Positions 35,661 through 46,998 are shown, counted from the stretch's first letter. The stretch is 64,000 bases of DNA from Lachnospiraceae bacterium UBA3632 (GCA_002373975.1 DFKZ01000078.1:2598-66597), one strand, 5' to 3'. Numbers and translations are program-made. Notes: generated by a model from the sequence alone, not told the origin.

Positions 35661-37136
35661 TTATTGTTCAGCATCCGCTACTTCGCCTGTTATAAAATCT
35701 ACCGATAAAAACGTTCCCATCGACTGATACGATCCGTCTCCAAGGTTATAGACTTCCTCGAAAATATATCTGTAGGACGGATCATACCATTTGATATCCC
35801 TCAGTATCACATCGATCTGTCCGCCTCCCGGAAGATGACCTTCCTGCGACTGTATGATCCCCGATTCAAAAAGCCTGTTCATTATGATGTCATGGGCTTC
35901 CTCCGGGGGATAGTTGCACTCCAGAATAAGATTATATACACCGTCTACCGTATCAGAGACTAATCCTTTTTCGTTAATCCGAATGAATCTGTACTCGTGC
36001 ATTCCGGGAAGAAGTACCAACTCTCCGGTATACTCATACGATTCCGAACTCGGCGTTGTACCGTCTGTGGTGTAATATACTCTCTCGCCGCTTCCCTCTT
36101 TATAATCAAGTATCTTTATCTTCCTGGGCTCAAAGTATTCTCCCGGCTTGGGGAATACTTCGGGTTTATCCGGGGGTGCGGGTATAATGGATACCACCGC
36201 TTTTACCTGACCCGAGGTGATCCCTCTGGCATTGACGGCATAAGCACTTATTCTGAAAATGCCTTCCTGTAGAAGTACAGGCCCCTCGTAAATGTCATCA
36301 TCCGCAAGCACCGAGGCCTGCACACCGTTTTCACAGGTAACGGTATAATGTATCTCTGCCCCTTCATCACCCTCTATCACAAGATACTGCGGGAGCTCGT
36401 ATTTTGCTTCTTCGGGGAATATCACCGGATCGTTACAGTAAAATTCCTTATGTATATCCGTAAGCCCGGCCTGTTCCACAACGCTTCTTGCAGAGTCGTA
36501 ATCGCCTCTTTCGTCATATATGGAAATGACCTTTTCATAGGCGGTAAGTTTCTGACCCTGCGAGGAATATGAGCTGTCGGCTATCTCAAGAAGCTCTGCG
36601 ATATAGCCGTCGATATTTCCCTCTCCCCTGATGCAGTCCGCATATATCTCTTTTAATTCAATATTGTATTTATCTTTTTCCAGAAGCTCCCTGTACAGCA
36701 TGGAAGCTTTGGCATAATCCTGTACGGCATAGGCTTCATCGGCACATTTTCGTTTGTATCCGTCAGAAGTAAAATATACCGTAAGACATACCACGGTACC
36801 TATAATCAGCGAAAAAGCAAGTCCAATCAGCGAAAAGATAACAGGCTTGGGAACTCCCTTTTTCTTTAAAGGTGCTTCCTGGGCTCTATCGCCGGCATGT
36901 TTCCCAGCGTATTCTCCGGAATACGTTTCATCCTGATCATACGGATCTTTTCCGGCCTTCTGAGCCTCCAGGCTTTCCCTTGCGTGGAATATGCCCTTTG
37001 TCATTGATTCAATTGTCTGTCTGCAGGTATCTTCTATTTCCGGTTCAAATACAGGAACAATATGTATTTCTTCACCGCATTTTTCACAATAGAGAGATCC
37101 CTCTTTTATTTCAGCATTACACGAAGGACATTTCAT
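35661..37136 (-). CDS. Zinc-ribbon, single-pass membrane protein with TPR-like and chitobiase-type C-terminal repeats
   Basis: Domain order: a zinc ribbon (Cys3, Cys6, Cys17, Cys20), an acidic linker, a transmembrane helix at about 99-122, then an extracellular part. The latter has TPR-like helices (about 130-230) and two beta-sandwich repeats of the kind found at the C-terminus of chitobiase/hexosaminidase, seen in HYTVTCENG and YYTTDGTTPSSESYEYTG. A small C-terminal domain ends in GTFLSVDFITGEVADAEQ. It probably anchors or senses something at the cell wall; function unknown. I use the ATG at 37136 with GGGA nearby; TTG 37148 is an alternative. It lies between nfnA and folD on one strand. 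Confidence 0.75.
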   Translation of the reverse strand: MKCPSCNAEIKEGSLYCEKCGEEIHIVPVFEPEIEDTCRQTIESMTKGIFHARESLEAQKAGKDPYDQDETYSGEYAGKHAGDRAQEAPLKKKGVPKPVIFSLIGLAFSLIIGTVVCLTVYFTSDGYKRKCADEAYAVQDYAKASMLYRELLEKDKYNIELKEIYADCIRGEGNIDGYIAELLEIADSSYSSQGQKLTAYEKVISIYDERGDYDSARSVVEQAGLTDIHKEFYCNDPVIFPEEAKYELPQYLVIEGDEGAEIHYTVTCENGVQASVLADDDIYEGPVLLQEGIFRISAYAVNARGITSGQVKAVVSIIPAPPDKPEVFPKPGEYFEPRKIKILDYKEGSGERVYYTTDGTTPSSESYEYTGELVLLPGMHEYRFIRINEKGLVSDTVDGVYNLILECNYPPEEAHDIIMNRLFESGIIQSQEGHLPGGGQIDVILRDIKWYDPSYRYIFEEVYNLGDGSYQSMGTFLSVDFITGEVADAEQ

Positions 37137-37155
37137 AAGTGATCCCAATCTGTTA

Positions 37156-38007
37156 TCATACTCTGTTCTGTAGCTTTACGGACTCAAGACAGTTTTTCAT
37201 AAGCATTGCGATGGTCATGGGTCCCACACCTCCCGGTACGGGGGTGATGGCACTGCAATGAGGTTCTGCACTTTCAAAGTCCACATCACCGCAAAGCTTA
37301 TTGTCTTCATTCCTGTGGATTCCCACATCGATCACAACAGCGCCTTCTTTGACGTATGAAGCATCTATCATTTTAGGCTTTCCGATGGCTACCACCAGTA
37401 TGTCAGCTCTCTTTGTTACTTCCTTAAGGTCTTTTGTACGGCTGTGAGTGACGGTAACGGTACCGTTCTCGCGCAAAAGCAGCATTGCCATGGGCTTTCC
37501 CACAATATTGCTTCTTCCGATAACAACACATTCTTTGCCCTCTATGCTGTAGCCCGAGCGCTTTATAAGCTCGATAACTCCGGCAGGTGTACAGGATACA
37601 AATCCGGGCTTTCCGATAGATAACGCACCAACATTTACGGGATGAAATCCGTCCACATCCTTTAAGGGAGATATCTCATCAAGTATCTTCTCCTCATTGA
37701 TCGACTTGGGAAGAGGGAGCTGTACAAGTATACCGTTGCATTCGGGATTATCGTTTAAATCTCTTATGAGCTTAAGGAGTTCCTCTTCGGTCGTGCTCTC
37801 GGGAAGCTCATAGGATAGTGATTCGATACCGCAGTATTCGCAGGCCTTCTTTTTGTTTCTTACGTATACACTTGAAGCGGGATCGTTCCCCACCTGGATC
37901 ACTGCAAGGGATACCTTAATACCTTTTTCCTTAAGCTTTTCGGTCTCTGCCTTTACTTCATCCTTAATCTGGGTTGATATTGTTTTTCCATCGATCAGTT
38001 TAGCCAT
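37156..38007 (-). CDS. folD: Bifunctional methylene-THF dehydrogenase/methenyl-THF cyclohydrolase
   Basis: Interconverts 5,10-methylene-, methenyl- and 10-formyl-tetrahydrofolate. The 283 residues are typical: SVYVRNKKKACEYCGIESLSYELP with the catalytic Tyr/Lys, GILVQLPLPKSINEEKILD, the VVIGRSNIVGKPMAMLLL dinucleotide-binding segment, and C-terminal TPVPGGVGPMTIAML. GAGGCAG precedes the ATG. It is 14 bases downstream of fhs, so the two consecutive folate enzymes are made together. Confidence 0.97.
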   Translation of the reverse strand: MAKLIDGKTISTQIKDEVKAETEKLKEKGIKVSLAVIQVGNDPASSVYVRNKKKACEYCGIESLSYELPESTTEEELLKLIRDLNDNPECNGILVQLPLPKSINEEKILDEISPLKDVDGFHPVNVGALSIGKPGFVSCTPAGVIELIKRSGYSIEGKECVVIGRSNIVGKPMAMLLLRENGTVTVTHSRTKDLKEVTKRADILVVAIGKPKMIDASYVKEGAVVIDVGIHRNEDNKLCGDVDFESAEPHCSAITPVPGGVGPMTIAMLMKNCLESVKLQNRV

Positions 38008-38021
38008 ATCTGCCTCGCTTT

Positions 38022-39692
38022 TTAAAACAGTCCTGTGATCATTCCGTTTTCGTCTACATCGATATTATATGCTGCGGGATTCTTGGGAAGTCCCGGCATA
38101 GTCATTACGGCACCTGTCAGCACAACCACAAATCCTGCGCCGGCAGATACATATACTTCCCTTACGGACAGGTCGAATCCCTCCGGTCGTCCCAGAAGTG
38201 TCGGATCATCCGAAAGTGAATACTGGTTCTTGGCCATGCACACGGGAAGCGATCCGAACCCAAGCTCCGTGAGCTTATCGAGTTGCTTTAATGCAGCAGG
38301 TGCAAATGTGACGGAAGCTGCACCGTAAATCTCTTTCGCAACGGTTTCAACCTTTTCCTTAAGGGGCATCTCGTCGGGATAAAGAAGCTTAAATTCACTC
38401 TTTTTGTTCTCAAGTGTATCAAGCACTTTTTCCGCAAGAGCTATTCCGCCTTCTCCGCCCTTCGCCCACACTTCGGAAAGAGCAAATTCACATCCTCTTT
38501 CTTTGCAGAAATTCTCGATAAATGAAATCTCCGCAGGAGTATCCGATACGAAAGAATTGAGGGTTACAACGATCGGAACATTGTATTTCTGAATATTTTC
38601 AATATGCTTTTCAAGGTTTACGATACCCTTTTTAAGAGCCTCAAGGTTTTCGGTCGAAAGGTCATCCTTTGCCACTCCGCCGTTATATTTAAGTGCTCTT
38701 ACAGTTGCCACAAGCACAACCGCATCAGGCTTTAATCCCGTCTGTCTGCACTTTATATCAAAGAATTTCTCTGCGCCAAGATCGGCACCGAAGCCGGCCT
38801 CCGTGATGCAGTAATCAGCCATATTAAGCGCTGCCTTGGTGGCTCTTACCGAATTACATCCATGGGCGATATTTGCAAAGGGTCCGCCATGCACCAGAGC
38901 AGGTGTATGCTCGAGAGTCTGTATCAGGTTGGGCTTGATGGCATCCTTAAGAAGAGCCGCCATAGCACCTACCGCACCGATCTGATCGGCGGTAATGGTC
39001 TTTCCCGCAAGATCGTAAGCCACAACGATTCTCGCCAGCCTGTCCTTAAGATCCTTCATATTTTCAGCCAGGCAAAGGATAGCCATGATCTCGCTGGCTA
39101 CGGTGATAACAAAATGATCCTCACGGACAAATCCGTCTGCCTTGGCACCCAGACCGATAACAATGTTTCTCAGCGCTCTGTCATTCATATCAAGGCATCT
39201 TTTCCACACAATGCTTCTGGTATCGATATTAAGGCGATTTCCCTGCTGAATATGGTTGTCTATCAGGGCTGCAAGCAGATTGTTGGCGGAAGTAATGGCA
39301 TGAAAATCACCGGTAAAGTGAAGATTCAGTTCCTCCATGGGAACGACCTGCGCATATCCGCCCCCTGCAGCTCCGCCTTTGATCCCAAAACAGGGACCAA
39401 GTGAAGGTTCTCTTAAAGCGATAACAGCTTTCTTTCCGAGCTTTCCGAATGCCTGTCCAAGTCCTACAGTGGTGGTGGTTTTACCTTCTCCTGCAGGAGT
39501 GGGATTTATAGCTGTGACAAGGATCAGTTTTCCCTGTTTATTGCTTCCTGATTTGGACAGAAATTCCTCGGAAAGCTTTGCTTTATATTTTCCGTAAAGT
39601 TCAAGATCATCCTCGGTAATTCCGAGCTTATCCGCAACCTCGGTGATCTTTAAAAGTTCTGCCTGCTGTGCTATTTCGATGTCACTTTTCAT
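38022..39692 (-). CDS. fhs: Formate-tetrahydrofolate ligase
   Basis: ATP-dependent formation of 10-formyl-THF from formate, feeding purine synthesis and one-carbon metabolism in anaerobes. The 556 residues match the family. [19 protein letters not shown] is the P-loop near residue 65-75, [21 protein letters not shown] the second signature, and [25 protein letters not shown] a further conserved block. The C-terminus ends in [17 protein letters not shown]. No other Wood-Ljungdahl genes are adjacent, so this alone does not imply acetogenesis. It sits between ftsK and folD. Confidence 0.97.
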   Translation of the reverse strand: MKSDIEIAQQAELLKITEVADKLGITEDDLELYGKYKAKLSEEFLSKSGSNKQGKLILVTAINPTPAGEGKTTTTVGLGQAFGKLGKKAVIALREPSLGPCFGIKGGAAGGGYAQVVPMEELNLHFTGDFHAITSANNLLAALIDNHIQQGNRLNIDTRSIVWKRCLDMNDRALRNIVIGLGAKADGFVREDHFVITVASEIMAILCLAENMKDLKDRLARIVVAYDLAGKTITADQIGAVGAMAALLKDAIKPNLIQTLEHTPALVHGGPFANIAHGCNSVRATKAALNMADYCITEAGFGADLGAEKFFDIKCRQTGLKPDAVVLVATVRALKYNGGVAKDDLSTENLEALKKGIVNLEKHIENIQKYNVPIVVTLNSFVSDTPAEISFIENFCKERGCEFALSEVWAKGGEGGIALAEKVLDTLENKKSEFKLLYPDEMPLKEKVETVAKEIYGAASVTFAPAALKQLDKLTELGFGSLPVCMAKNQYSLSDDPTLLGRPEGFDLSVREVYVSAGAGFVVVLTGAVMTMPGLPKNPAAYNIDVDENGMITGLF

Positions 39693-39725
39693 AATGAATC
39701 ATTTCCCTTTTTATCTTAACCGCAA

Positions 39726-42700
39726 TTATTGATTGCTATTCAGATAGCTTTCAAATTCTTCTATCGTCATAAGTATCTCACGTGCTTTGGTTCCGGATTC
39801 GGCACCCACCACGCCTTCTTCCGCAAGTGAATCCATTATTCTTGCAGCTCTGTTAAAGCCGATCTTGAGCATTCTCTGCAGATATCCGATGGATGCTTTA
39901 CCGCTGTTAATGATGCATCTTCCGGCTTCGGCAAAAAGCTCGTCTCTTCCGTTTGAGTCACCCTCATCGGCAGAAGCACCTGCACCTTTTGATCCGGAGC
40001 TTGCCATTGTATCAAGGGTCTGCGCCGTGATCCCGCTCTTTTGAGCAAATTCGTTATGCAGCCTCTGATCCTTCAAAAATCCAACTACTTTTGATACTTC
40101 ATCATCGGAAACAAATGCTCCCTGCACACGCTCGGGCTTTGATTTTCCCTGAGGGAAGAAAAGCATATCTCCTTTTCCCAGAAGCTTTTCCGCTCCGACT
40201 GTATCAAGTATTGTCCTTGAATCCACACCGCTTGATACGGCAAAGGCCATTCGGCTTGGCATGTTTGCTTTGATAAGACCTGTGATGACATCAACAGAAG
40301 GTCTCTGCGTAGCAACTACAAGATGAATGCCGCAGGCTCTGGCTAGCTGTGCCAGACGGCAGATAGCTTCCTCCACCTCTTTTCCGCATACCATCATCAG
40401 GTCCGCAAGCTCATCTATGATGATAACGATCTTGGGAAGCTTGAAATGAGAAAGATCTCCTGCCGAAATCTCTCTTAACTCCGAATCGGACATTATCGAT
40501 ATCTTTTCGTTATATCCTTTAAGATCTCTTACGCCCAGCTCGGCAAACTTTTTGTACCGAAGGTCCATTTCCTTGACGCCCCAGGCCAGCGCTGCAGCGG
40601 CCTTTTTGGGATCAGTCACAACGGGAAGCATAAGATGCGGTATTCCGTTATATACCGAAAGTTCCACCACTTTGGGGTCTATCATTATCATCTGCACTTC
40701 ATCCGGAGACGACTTGTAGATGATGCTCATTATCAGTGTGTTGATGCAGACTGATTTACCCGAACCGGTAGCTCCGGCTATAAGCACATGAGGCATCTTT
40801 CCGATATCGGATATGATCACATCACCGCTGATGTTTTTACCAACCGCAAAGCTGAGCGACGAATCCGACTCTTTGAATTCCTTACTGTCTATCAGTTCCC
40901 TTAAAGAAACCATTGAGTTTTCTTTATTAGGAACCTCTATTCCAACTGCGGATTTGCCCGGTATCGGAGCTTCGATCCTTATGTCTGCGGATGCAAGTGC
41001 AAGCTTGATATCATCGGCAAGGCCGAGTATTTTTGACACTTTGGTCCCCGGCTCGAGAGTCATCTCATATCTGGTAACGGAAGGACCCCTTACGGCATCG
41101 GTCATTTCAACATTAACGCCGAAATAGTGAAGTGTATCCTGCAGATTCCTCTTTGTCTCTTCCAGTTCCTCTTTGGATGAGCCCTTTCCAGCCTTGGCGG
41201 CTTTGAGATAAGATATCGGAGGTATCTTATATGCCGCATTTCTGTAAGCAGGCTCACTGTTTGCCTGTCCGGCAGGCTCTGCAGGAGCAGATGCGCCTTG
41301 GTTTTCCCTTGAAGCCGCATTTTCACGGATTCTGTCCGCTACGGACACTTTTTCTTCGCTATCTTCGGAAGGAGCAACTGCACGAGGTCTTGTTCTTTCG
41401 GGAACTCTGGTTATCACCTTATTTACAGGGTGTTCATCTGCATCCTTACTCTCGTGTGCACTCTCAGCCTGCGAGTATGTATCGGTTTGACGATACTGAT
41501 CATCCGAATCCGGGTCACTTCTGTACTGTTCCCGGGCGTAACTTTCTTCATAGGCGGGTCTGGGTGAAAAATCTTCATAGGACTGATCTTCATCTTCTCC
41601 GTCCATCGGCTCGTACTGCTCTTTTAATTCTATGTTATGTTCGGAACGCACATCCTGTTTGGTAAAGTTAAATACCGGCCTTCCGTACATATCCACTATA
41701 GTATCGCCCCTCTGAAGACGGGCATTCATTATGCCGGATTCCTCGATATAAGTGTTATCATCCTGTCCGTTAGCAAAATTTTTGTACTGATCGTCATATC
41801 CGGCAGGCCTGGCATACTGCCTGTTTCCGGATATCTCATGAACATCCTGTCTTTCGCGGTACTGATCATAGACAGGCTGCTCTTCCTGCGGCCGGGCAAC
41901 TTTCAGGATAGAATCGTTTTCCTTCGCTTCGCGGTTTAACTTCTTTTCTTCCGCCCGCTTTTCTTTTGTGGCATTCCATCTTTCCCGCATTGCATCCCTT
42001 ATGGTAGGTTTGTATTCGGGCTCGGTGTTGGCCACCGGAACCGGAGGAAGCTCTGCGATTTCTTTCTTAACATCTTCGGGATCATCGACATAGTATTCTT
42101 CTGATCCGTTATCATTTACCTGAGGACTTATATTTCCTTTTAATTTATCGTGAAGATTCGGAAGTCTGGCGGGATCATTAGCGGCGATCTGCTTTGATCT
42201 TCTTCTTTCTTCGTGATCCTCATAAAACGACTTTCCTTTTCCGATCAGATCGGAACCTTTATTCTTAATAGCCTCAATAAAGGATTTCTCTGTAAGCACA
42301 ATAAGGCAGATTACGATACAGAGTATCAGGATAAGGACAAGTCCCACATTTCCAAGGCCCGACTTTATCAGATAAGCAATGCTTCCGGATATAAGTCCGC
42401 CTCCGCATCTTCCGCCTTTTCCAAGCTTGAAAAGCTCAACAAAACTGTAGCTTTCCATTCCCACTCCGGTTTTGCTGATCATATCGCAAATGATGGAAAT
42501 AAGGAAATAAAGAGCAGTGGATGCTATAAGCTTTTTCATTGCGGTGCGGTTGCCTTTGTTGGCTTTGTAGAAAAACAGCGCTACAACTGCAAGAGGGGGA
42601 AATACATAAGCCATGAATCCCCATACTCCGAACATAAAGCCGCTGACGGCTTTACCGAACGCACCTATTATTCCAAAATTGCAAAGGAAAAGAAGAAGCA

Positions 42701-42878
42701 TCACTGCCACAAAAATGATGGTTCCTATTTCCGATTGCATTTCTCTTTCTTTTTCATCCCGAAGCGCTTCCTCTATGGGAGTTTCTCTGCGGGGCTGTCT
42801 GTCGCGGTTTGCGGGGCGATCACCCGGTCTTCTTCCCGAAGTGTTGCTGCTTCTGCGTGAAGGGTTAGTCTGTGCCAT
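39726..42878 (-). CDS. ftsK: FtsK/SpoIIIE family DNA translocase
   Basis: Septal DNA pump for chromosome segregation at division or sporulation. The 1050 residues have an N-terminal membrane part (about four helices between 55 and 200) and a long, Tyr/Asp/Arg-rich disordered linker (about 230-570). A motor domain follows, with the P-loop [16 protein letters not shown] near residue 700 and Walker B MIMIDPK. The C-terminal gamma winged helix ([20 protein letters not shown]) reads the KOPS/SRS polarity sequences. The linker is longer than in B. subtilis SpoIIIE (787 residues). The ATG's ribosome site is weak. It lies in a minus-strand run with the GT2/membrane pair and fhs-folD. Confidence 0.94.
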   Translation of the reverse strand: MAQTNPSRRSSNTSGRRPGDRPANRDRQPRRETPIEEALRDEKEREMQSEIGTIIFVAVMLLLFLCNFGIIGAFGKAVSGFMFGVWGFMAYVFPPLAVVALFFYKANKGNRTAMKKLIASTALYFLISIICDMISKTGVGMESYSFVELFKLGKGGRCGGGLISGSIAYLIKSGLGNVGLVLILILCIVICLIVLTEKSFIEAIKNKGSDLIGKGKSFYEDHEERRRSKQIAANDPARLPNLHDKLKGNISPQVNDNGSEEYYVDDPEDVKKEIAELPPVPVANTEPEYKPTIRDAMRERWNATKEKRAEEKKLNREAKENDSILKVARPQEEQPVYDQYRERQDVHEISGNRQYARPAGYDDQYKNFANGQDDNTYIEESGIMNARLQRGDTIVDMYGRPVFNFTKQDVRSEHNIELKEQYEPMDGEDEDQSYEDFSPRPAYEESYAREQYRSDPDSDDQYRQTDTYSQAESAHESKDADEHPVNKVITRVPERTRPRAVAPSEDSEEKVSVADRIRENAASRENQGASAPAEPAGQANSEPAYRNAAYKIPPISYLKAAKAGKGSSKEELEETKRNLQDTLHYFGVNVEMTDAVRGPSVTRYEMTLEPGTKVSKILGLADDIKLALASADIRIEAPIPGKSAVGIEVPNKENSMVSLRELIDSKEFKESDSSLSFAVGKNISGDVIISDIGKMPHVLIAGATGSGKSVCINTLIMSIIYKSSPDEVQMIMIDPKVVELSVYNGIPHLMLPVVTDPKKAAAALAWGVKEMDLRYKKFAELGVRDLKGYNEKISIMSDSELREISAGDLSHFKLPKIVIIIDELADLMMVCGKEVEEAICRLAQLARACGIHLVVATQRPSVDVITGLIKANMPSRMAFAVSSGVDSRTILDTVGAEKLLGKGDMLFFPQGKSKPERVQGAFVSDDEVSKVVGFLKDQRLHNEFAQKSGITAQTLDTMASSGSKGAGASADEGDSNGRDELFAEAGRCIINSGKASIGYLQRMLKIGFNRAARIMDSLAEEGVVGAESGTKAREILMTIEEFESYLNSNQ

Positions 42879-42896
42879 TTAAATAGATCTCACATT

Positions 42897-44318
42897 CTAA
42901 ATATCATAATCCGCATTCTCGGATACGTAATAATCGTACTCAGGCTGGTTGCCTGCCTCGTGCTTCTTAGGTCCCGGAAGCGGGTTCTCAAGAGGAGCAC
43001 CGGGCTTAAACTCTGCTTCATTCTGTGTTTCTTCTGCTGTATCTTCTGTTGTTTCTTCCGGTATTGCTTCTTCCGCCTTTACTTCCCCGGTCTTTGTTTC
43101 CTCCGGCTGCACTTCTTCCGGCTTTACTTCTTCTTCCGCTTCCTGAGGTACTTCTTCATCGGAAATCTCTTCCTCGATCAGCCCGCCATCATCCTTTTCT
43201 TTCTTTTTATCCGTAACAGTCTTTTTCTCTGCCACAAAAGTATTTGAAAATGATGCGGCAGCAAGCGCCACAAACAGATAGAAAGCGATGGAACCGGCAG
43301 CAGCGTCATTGGCATCAAGACCCATCAGACACATTGCAAGTACCGAAAAGCAGGTGACAACAAGTATGATCTCTTTTCTTCCGCTTCTCTTAAGATATCC
43401 TGCGGGGATTCCGGCCATCAGCAAAAGTGAAACTACCGCTCCCGTAACGATATCTGCGGAATGTGAGAAATTGATCACGGGACCGGTTCTGAAGCTGAAT
43501 CTCTCATAAACGGTATCTCTGAGAGTTGATACAAAATCAGCGGAACCCAGCAAACTAATAACAAATGAACCGGCCGCAAATCCGATAAATATAAGCACTA
43601 TGTACAAAAGAAGCGTGATCTTCTTCACAAAGTAGTGAGGTTTAAAGGCATAGTAAAGTATCAGAACCGGAACAAGTGCCAGAGCTGAAATATCATAAGC
43701 AAGAAGGAAGCCGAAAACAAAGCCTCCGAAAATGGCGGGAAGGATCTCTTTTTCCCGTAAAACCATCAGATCGGTCGTGAATGTAACAAGAAGTGCAAAT
43801 AAAAGAATAATAAGATAATCATTAAACTCAAGATTCGGATTCATACCGGTAAAGGTGGGTGAAAACATTATCACCGCTTCCGCTATAAGAGCAGCGGTAT
43901 AACCGGATATGCGCTTAAGAAGATAGAATGCACATGCTCCCAGCGCTACCTGAAGGATCATATCGAATTTGAAGGATCCGAGAACAGATGCGCCGGCATT
44001 TGCATTATAAATAAAGAATCTGCAAAAAACACCCAGAAGCAGCAAAAAGACAAACATGAAATACGCAAATGCTTTCACGCCTTTACTGTTGGAGCTTCTT
44101 TTGGATGAATTATCCTCTATATGTTTCTTGGCCGAAAAAGCCGCAAAACATATACCTGTCATAATAAGTGTAAATACTACCGTAAGCAGCAGTCCGATAC
44201 CCTGATCGATATGAAAATAATCGGCCGTGCGGGTAAAAATGAGTGCAGAAAACAAAAGGGTCAATATTCCATAGATAATCCAGATTATATTGCCGAATTT
44301 AGTTTTCTTCAGTTCCAT
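42897..44318 (-). CDS. Multi-pass membrane protein with acidic Pro/Glu-rich tail
   Basis: About 11 hydrophobic helices occupy residues 1-365. A cytosolic tail of about 105 residues follows, dominated by imperfect repeats of the EEVQPEETKTGEVKAEEAI type, and ends in EYDYYVSENADYDI. The helical part, with NPNLEFNDYLIILLFALL and FGFLLAYDISALALVPVLIL, looks like a GT-C or O-antigen-polymerase-like membrane protein, but I see no catalytic motif. It overlaps the GT2 glycosyltransferase gene by 20 bases, and such GT2/membrane pairs usually glycosylate lipid carriers or wall polymers. Function is inferred from this context only. Confidence 0.6.
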   Translation of the reverse strand: MELKKTKFGNIIWIIYGILTLLFSALIFTRTADYFHIDQGIGLLLTVVFTLIMTGICFAAFSAKKHIEDNSSKRSSNSKGVKAFAYFMFVFLLLLGVFCRFFIYNANAGASVLGSFKFDMILQVALGACAFYLLKRISGYTAALIAEAVIMFSPTFTGMNPNLEFNDYLIILLFALLVTFTTDLMVLREKEILPAIFGGFVFGFLLAYDISALALVPVLILYYAFKPHYFVKKITLLLYIVLIFIGFAAGSFVISLLGSADFVSTLRDTVYERFSFRTGPVINFSHSADIVTGAVVSLLLMAGIPAGYLKRSGRKEIILVVTCFSVLAMCLMGLDANDAAAGSIAFYLFVALAAASFSNTFVAEKKTVTDKKKEKDDGGLIEEEISDEEVPQEAEEEVKPEEVQPEETKTGEVKAEEAIPEETTEDTAEETQNEAEFKPGAPLENPLPGPKKHEAGNQPEYDYYVSENADYDI

Positions 44319-45261
44319 CCGAAAGCACCTTCTCTATATTATATCTGGGTCTGTGTTTAACTTCGATGTATACCTTACCGATATACTGCCCCACAAGCCC
44401 GATGGCAAGGAGCTGCAGTCCTCCTATGAACCATATGGACAATATCAGCGAAGTCCATCCGGGAGCCACGTTACCCAGACAATATGATACGATCGCATAA
44501 ATTGCTGCGGCTATCGCAACAAAGATCATGGCAAATCCGACTCCGAGTATCATGTTGATCGGCTTGATGCTGAACGATGATATACCGTTAAAGGCCAGCG
44601 CCAGCATCTTGCTTAAAGGATATTTGGACACGCCTGCCGCTCTCTCAAGCCTCTGATAGTATACGCAATCTGTTTTGTATCCGAGTGTTGGAACAATACC
44701 GCGAAGGAAAAGATTTGTTTCCTCGTAGTGCGAGAACTGCTCCACAGCCCTCCTGCTCATGAGTCTGAAGTCCGCATGGTTATATACGGTCTTCACGCCC
44801 ATGGATGCCATAAGCTTATAAAAAGCCTGTGCGGAAGTTCGCTTAAAGAAGGAATCCGTCTTTCTGTCGGAGCGGACGCCGTATACGATATCGCATCCCT
44901 CATGATACTTATCTACCATTTCCTCTATGACATTTACATCATCCTGAAGATCGGCATCAATGGAAACGGTGACATCGCACATGTCCTTTGCCGTGATAAG
45001 ACCTGCAGTAAGAGCAAACTGATGTCCCACGTTACCGGCAAGCTTGACTCCGTATACCTGCACGGGATGCTGCCTGTGGGCTTCCTCTATAAGATCCCAT
45101 GTGGCATCTTTGCTCCCGTCATTCACAAACATAACAAAGCTGTCCGCTGCTATCTTCCCCTTGGCAACAAGGTCATCAAGCACCCCTCTGAGTGCCGGCT
45201 CCGATATCGGAAATACTTCTTCTTCGTTGTAACACGGAACTACGATTCCTAATCTGTCCAT
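44299..45261 (-). CDS. GT2 glycosyltransferase, GtrB/DPM1-like, membrane-anchored
   Basis: Transfers a sugar from a nucleotide sugar to a polyprenyl-phosphate carrier, by family analogy. The N-terminal GT-A domain has GIVVPCYNEEEVFPISEPAL, FVNDGSKDATWDLIEEA and the metal-binding DxD region SIDADLQDD. The LMSRRAVEQFSHYEE segment and the QRLERAAGVSKYPLSKML loop before two C-terminal transmembrane helices (about 230-290) are typical of GtrB-like proteins. GAGAGGG precedes the ATG. It overlaps the acidic-tail membrane protein gene, its likely partner. Donor and acceptor are unknown. Confidence 0.88.
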   Translation of the reverse strand: MDRLGIVVPCYNEEEVFPISEPALRGVLDDLVAKGKIAADSFVMFVNDGSKDATWDLIEEAHRQHPVQVYGVKLAGNVGHQFALTAGLITAKDMCDVTVSIDADLQDDVNVIEEMVDKYHEGCDIVYGVRSDRKTDSFFKRTSAQAFYKLMASMGVKTVYNHADFRLMSRRAVEQFSHYEETNLFLRGIVPTLGYKTDCVYYQRLERAAGVSKYPLSKMLALAFNGISSFSIKPINMILGVGFAMIFVAIAAAIYAIVSYCLGNVAPGWTSLILSIWFIGGLQLLAIGLVGQYIGKVYIEVKHRPRYNIEKVLSDGTEEN

Positions 45262-45291
45262 ACCCTCTCCTACAATACAATTACTTTCAAA

Positions 45292-46026
45292 TTACTCGTC
45301 CCAGTTGTGATAAACAGCCTGTACGTCATCATCGTCATCAAGCATATCAAGAGTCTTCTGAAGTCCCTTTATAGCCTCTTCGTCGGTGAGCTCCACATAA
45401 TTCTGGGGGATCATGGTGATCTCTGCGCTTACCATGGGGATCTTTGCATTCTCAAGAGCCTTTCTTACCGCTTCAAGAGTCTCTTCCTTGGGCTCGGTGA
45501 GCACTTCATAGCTGTCATCCTCGGCTGCAAAGTCCTCCGCACCCGAATCAAGAGCAAGCATCATCACATCATCTTCGGACATCTCACACTCTTCCTTGTC
45601 GATGATGATCTGGCCCTTTTTGTCAAACATATATGAAACGCAGCCCTGAGTTCCGACATTTCCGCCGCCCTTTGTAAAAGCGCTTCTAACGTTGGCAGCG
45701 GTGCGGTTCTTGTTATCGGTAAGAGCATCAACTATGATGGCTGTTCCGCCGGGGCCATATCCCTCATAGGTTACGTACTCGTAATTTACGCCGCTTCCTT
45801 CGCCTGCAGCCTTCTTGATACCCCTGTCAATGGTATCGTTGGGCATATTGTTTGCTTTAGCTTTTGCAATTACGGTGGCAAGCTTGAAATTGTTATTGGG
45901 ATCCGGGCCGCCCTCTTTAACCGCTACGGCTATTTCTCTTCCGATAATGGTAAAAATCTTACCCTTAGCGGCATCGTTTTTTTCCTTTTTGTGTTTAATG
46001 TTTGCAAATTTTGAATGTCCTGACAT
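45292..46026 (-). CDS. yebC: YebC/PmpR family translational/transcriptional regulator
   Basis: Conserved three-domain protein of the YebC/TACO1 group, reported as DNA-binding regulators and more recently as factors easing ribosome stalling. The 244 residues begin [19 protein letters not shown], the family signature, followed by [19 protein letters not shown] and [14 protein letters not shown]. Later [23 protein letters not shown] is diagnostic. AGGAAGGATAG precedes the ATG. A clear promoter lies at 46065-46093, so yebC begins a transcription unit that may continue into the GT2 gene 31 bases on. Confidence 0.95.
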   Translation of the reverse strand: MSGHSKFANIKHKKEKNDAAKGKIFTIIGREIAVAVKEGGPDPNNNFKLATVIAKAKANNMPNDTIDRGIKKAAGEGSGVNYEYVTYEGYGPGGTAIIVDALTDNKNRTAANVRSAFTKGGGNVGTQGCVSYMFDKKGQIIIDKEECEMSEDDVMMLALDSGAEDFAAEDDSYEVLTEPKEETLEAVRKALENAKIPMVSAEITMIPQNYVELTDEEAIKGLQKTLDMLDDDDDVQAVYHNWDE

Positions 46027-46064
46027 AAAAACTATCCTTCCTATTGAGAATATTTAACTGATAT

Positions 46065-46093
46065 ATTATACCAGATATAGATTGTTTGTTCAA
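46065..46093 (-). promoter_or_regulatory. Sigma-A promoter of yebC
   Basis: On the minus strand TTGAAC (46093-46088), a 17-base spacer, and a perfect TATAAT (46070-46065) lie about 40 bases upstream of the yebC ATG. Confidence 0.75.
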
Positions 46094-46143
46094 GCAACAC
46101 ACAAGTTCAAGTGGTTTTTGAAAATATACCGGTGCCGTGCACT

Positions 46144-46998
46144 TTAGCCTGTAACGACCTCGTATTCGGTCACGTTTCTGACAGTCTCTCCGTCTATCTG
46201 AAGCGCACAGGGTCTGTCGAACTTAACCTTTACGTTATTGCCGGTATAGATCTTGACAACCTTTTCCTTTTTTACATGTGCGCCCTTAAAGATATTGGGG
46301 AATACAATAAGTGCAGTAAGCGCCGAACCTGTCTTGTAGGTCATGATTGAAACCTTTTTATCCTCGGCAAGTCTGTCCTGATCGGGGCAGGCCATCATTC
46401 CTCCTCCGTAGAATCTTCCTTTCATGGTGGGAACAAGCCATGCCTTCCTGACCGTAAACTCGTTGCCGTCAATGCAGACCGTAGCGTTAACAGGCTTAAA
46501 GTGGAAAAGAATACCCTTGATGGCTATTCCGGTATAATTTACAGGCTTATCGGACTTGGCTCTCTGCTCGTCACCCACTTCACAGCAGTAACCGTCGATT
46601 CCGTATCCGATACCGTTTATGAATTTTGACCTGGTACCGTTAATGATGACCTCGGGAAGATTCTTAAAGAATCTGTTGATATCCTTAACGATCTCGCCCT
46701 GTTCGACGCCGATATCTCTGATAAAATCATTTCCGGTTCCGGTAGCATAGTAATCAAGAGGAATATCTTTGGTGGCATCGGTGGTATGGTTTACATAATA
46801 GTTGAGGGTGCCGTCTCCTCCGCAAAGGATCACTCTTTCATCACTGCCAAGGCTCTGCATATATGAATCATAGCTGTCTATCTTACGAACATCCACATAT
46901 TCGAGCTTGCAGTCTGCGAGCTTTTCATCCAGTTTCTTAGCATCCGCAAGACCACGTCTGTTATTCGAAACACCGTTATAAAGAATCTTGTACTCCAT
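46144..46998 (-). CDS. Diacylglycerol-kinase-family lipid kinase
   Basis: Cytosolic lipid kinase of the DagK/YegS type, 284 residues. The ATP-binding loop GGDGTLNYYVNHT follows the first strand pair (YKILYNGVSNNRRG). ATGTGNDFIRDIG is the second conserved nucleotide segment, and GFYGGGMMACPDQ-type residues (RFYGGGMMACPDQDRL) mark the beta-sandwich domain. The C-terminus DRPCALQIDGETV matches the family's closing DGE motif. Substrate (diacylglycerol, undecaprenol or another lipid) cannot be told. GGGAGG precedes the ATG. It is 25 bases downstream of alaS, probably on the glyS-alaS transcript. Confidence 0.88.
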   Translation of the reverse strand: MEYKILYNGVSNNRRGLADAKKLDEKLADCKLEYVDVRKIDSYDSYMQSLGSDERVILCGGDGTLNYYVNHTTDATKDIPLDYYATGTGNDFIRDIGVEQGEIVKDINRFFKNLPEVIINGTRSKFINGIGYGIDGYCCEVGDEQRAKSDKPVNYTGIAIKGILFHFKPVNATVCIDGNEFTVRKAWLVPTMKGRFYGGGMMACPDQDRLAEDKKVSIMTYKTGSALTALIVFPNIFKGAHVKKEKVVKIYTGNNVKVKFDRPCALQIDGETVRNVTEYEVVTG

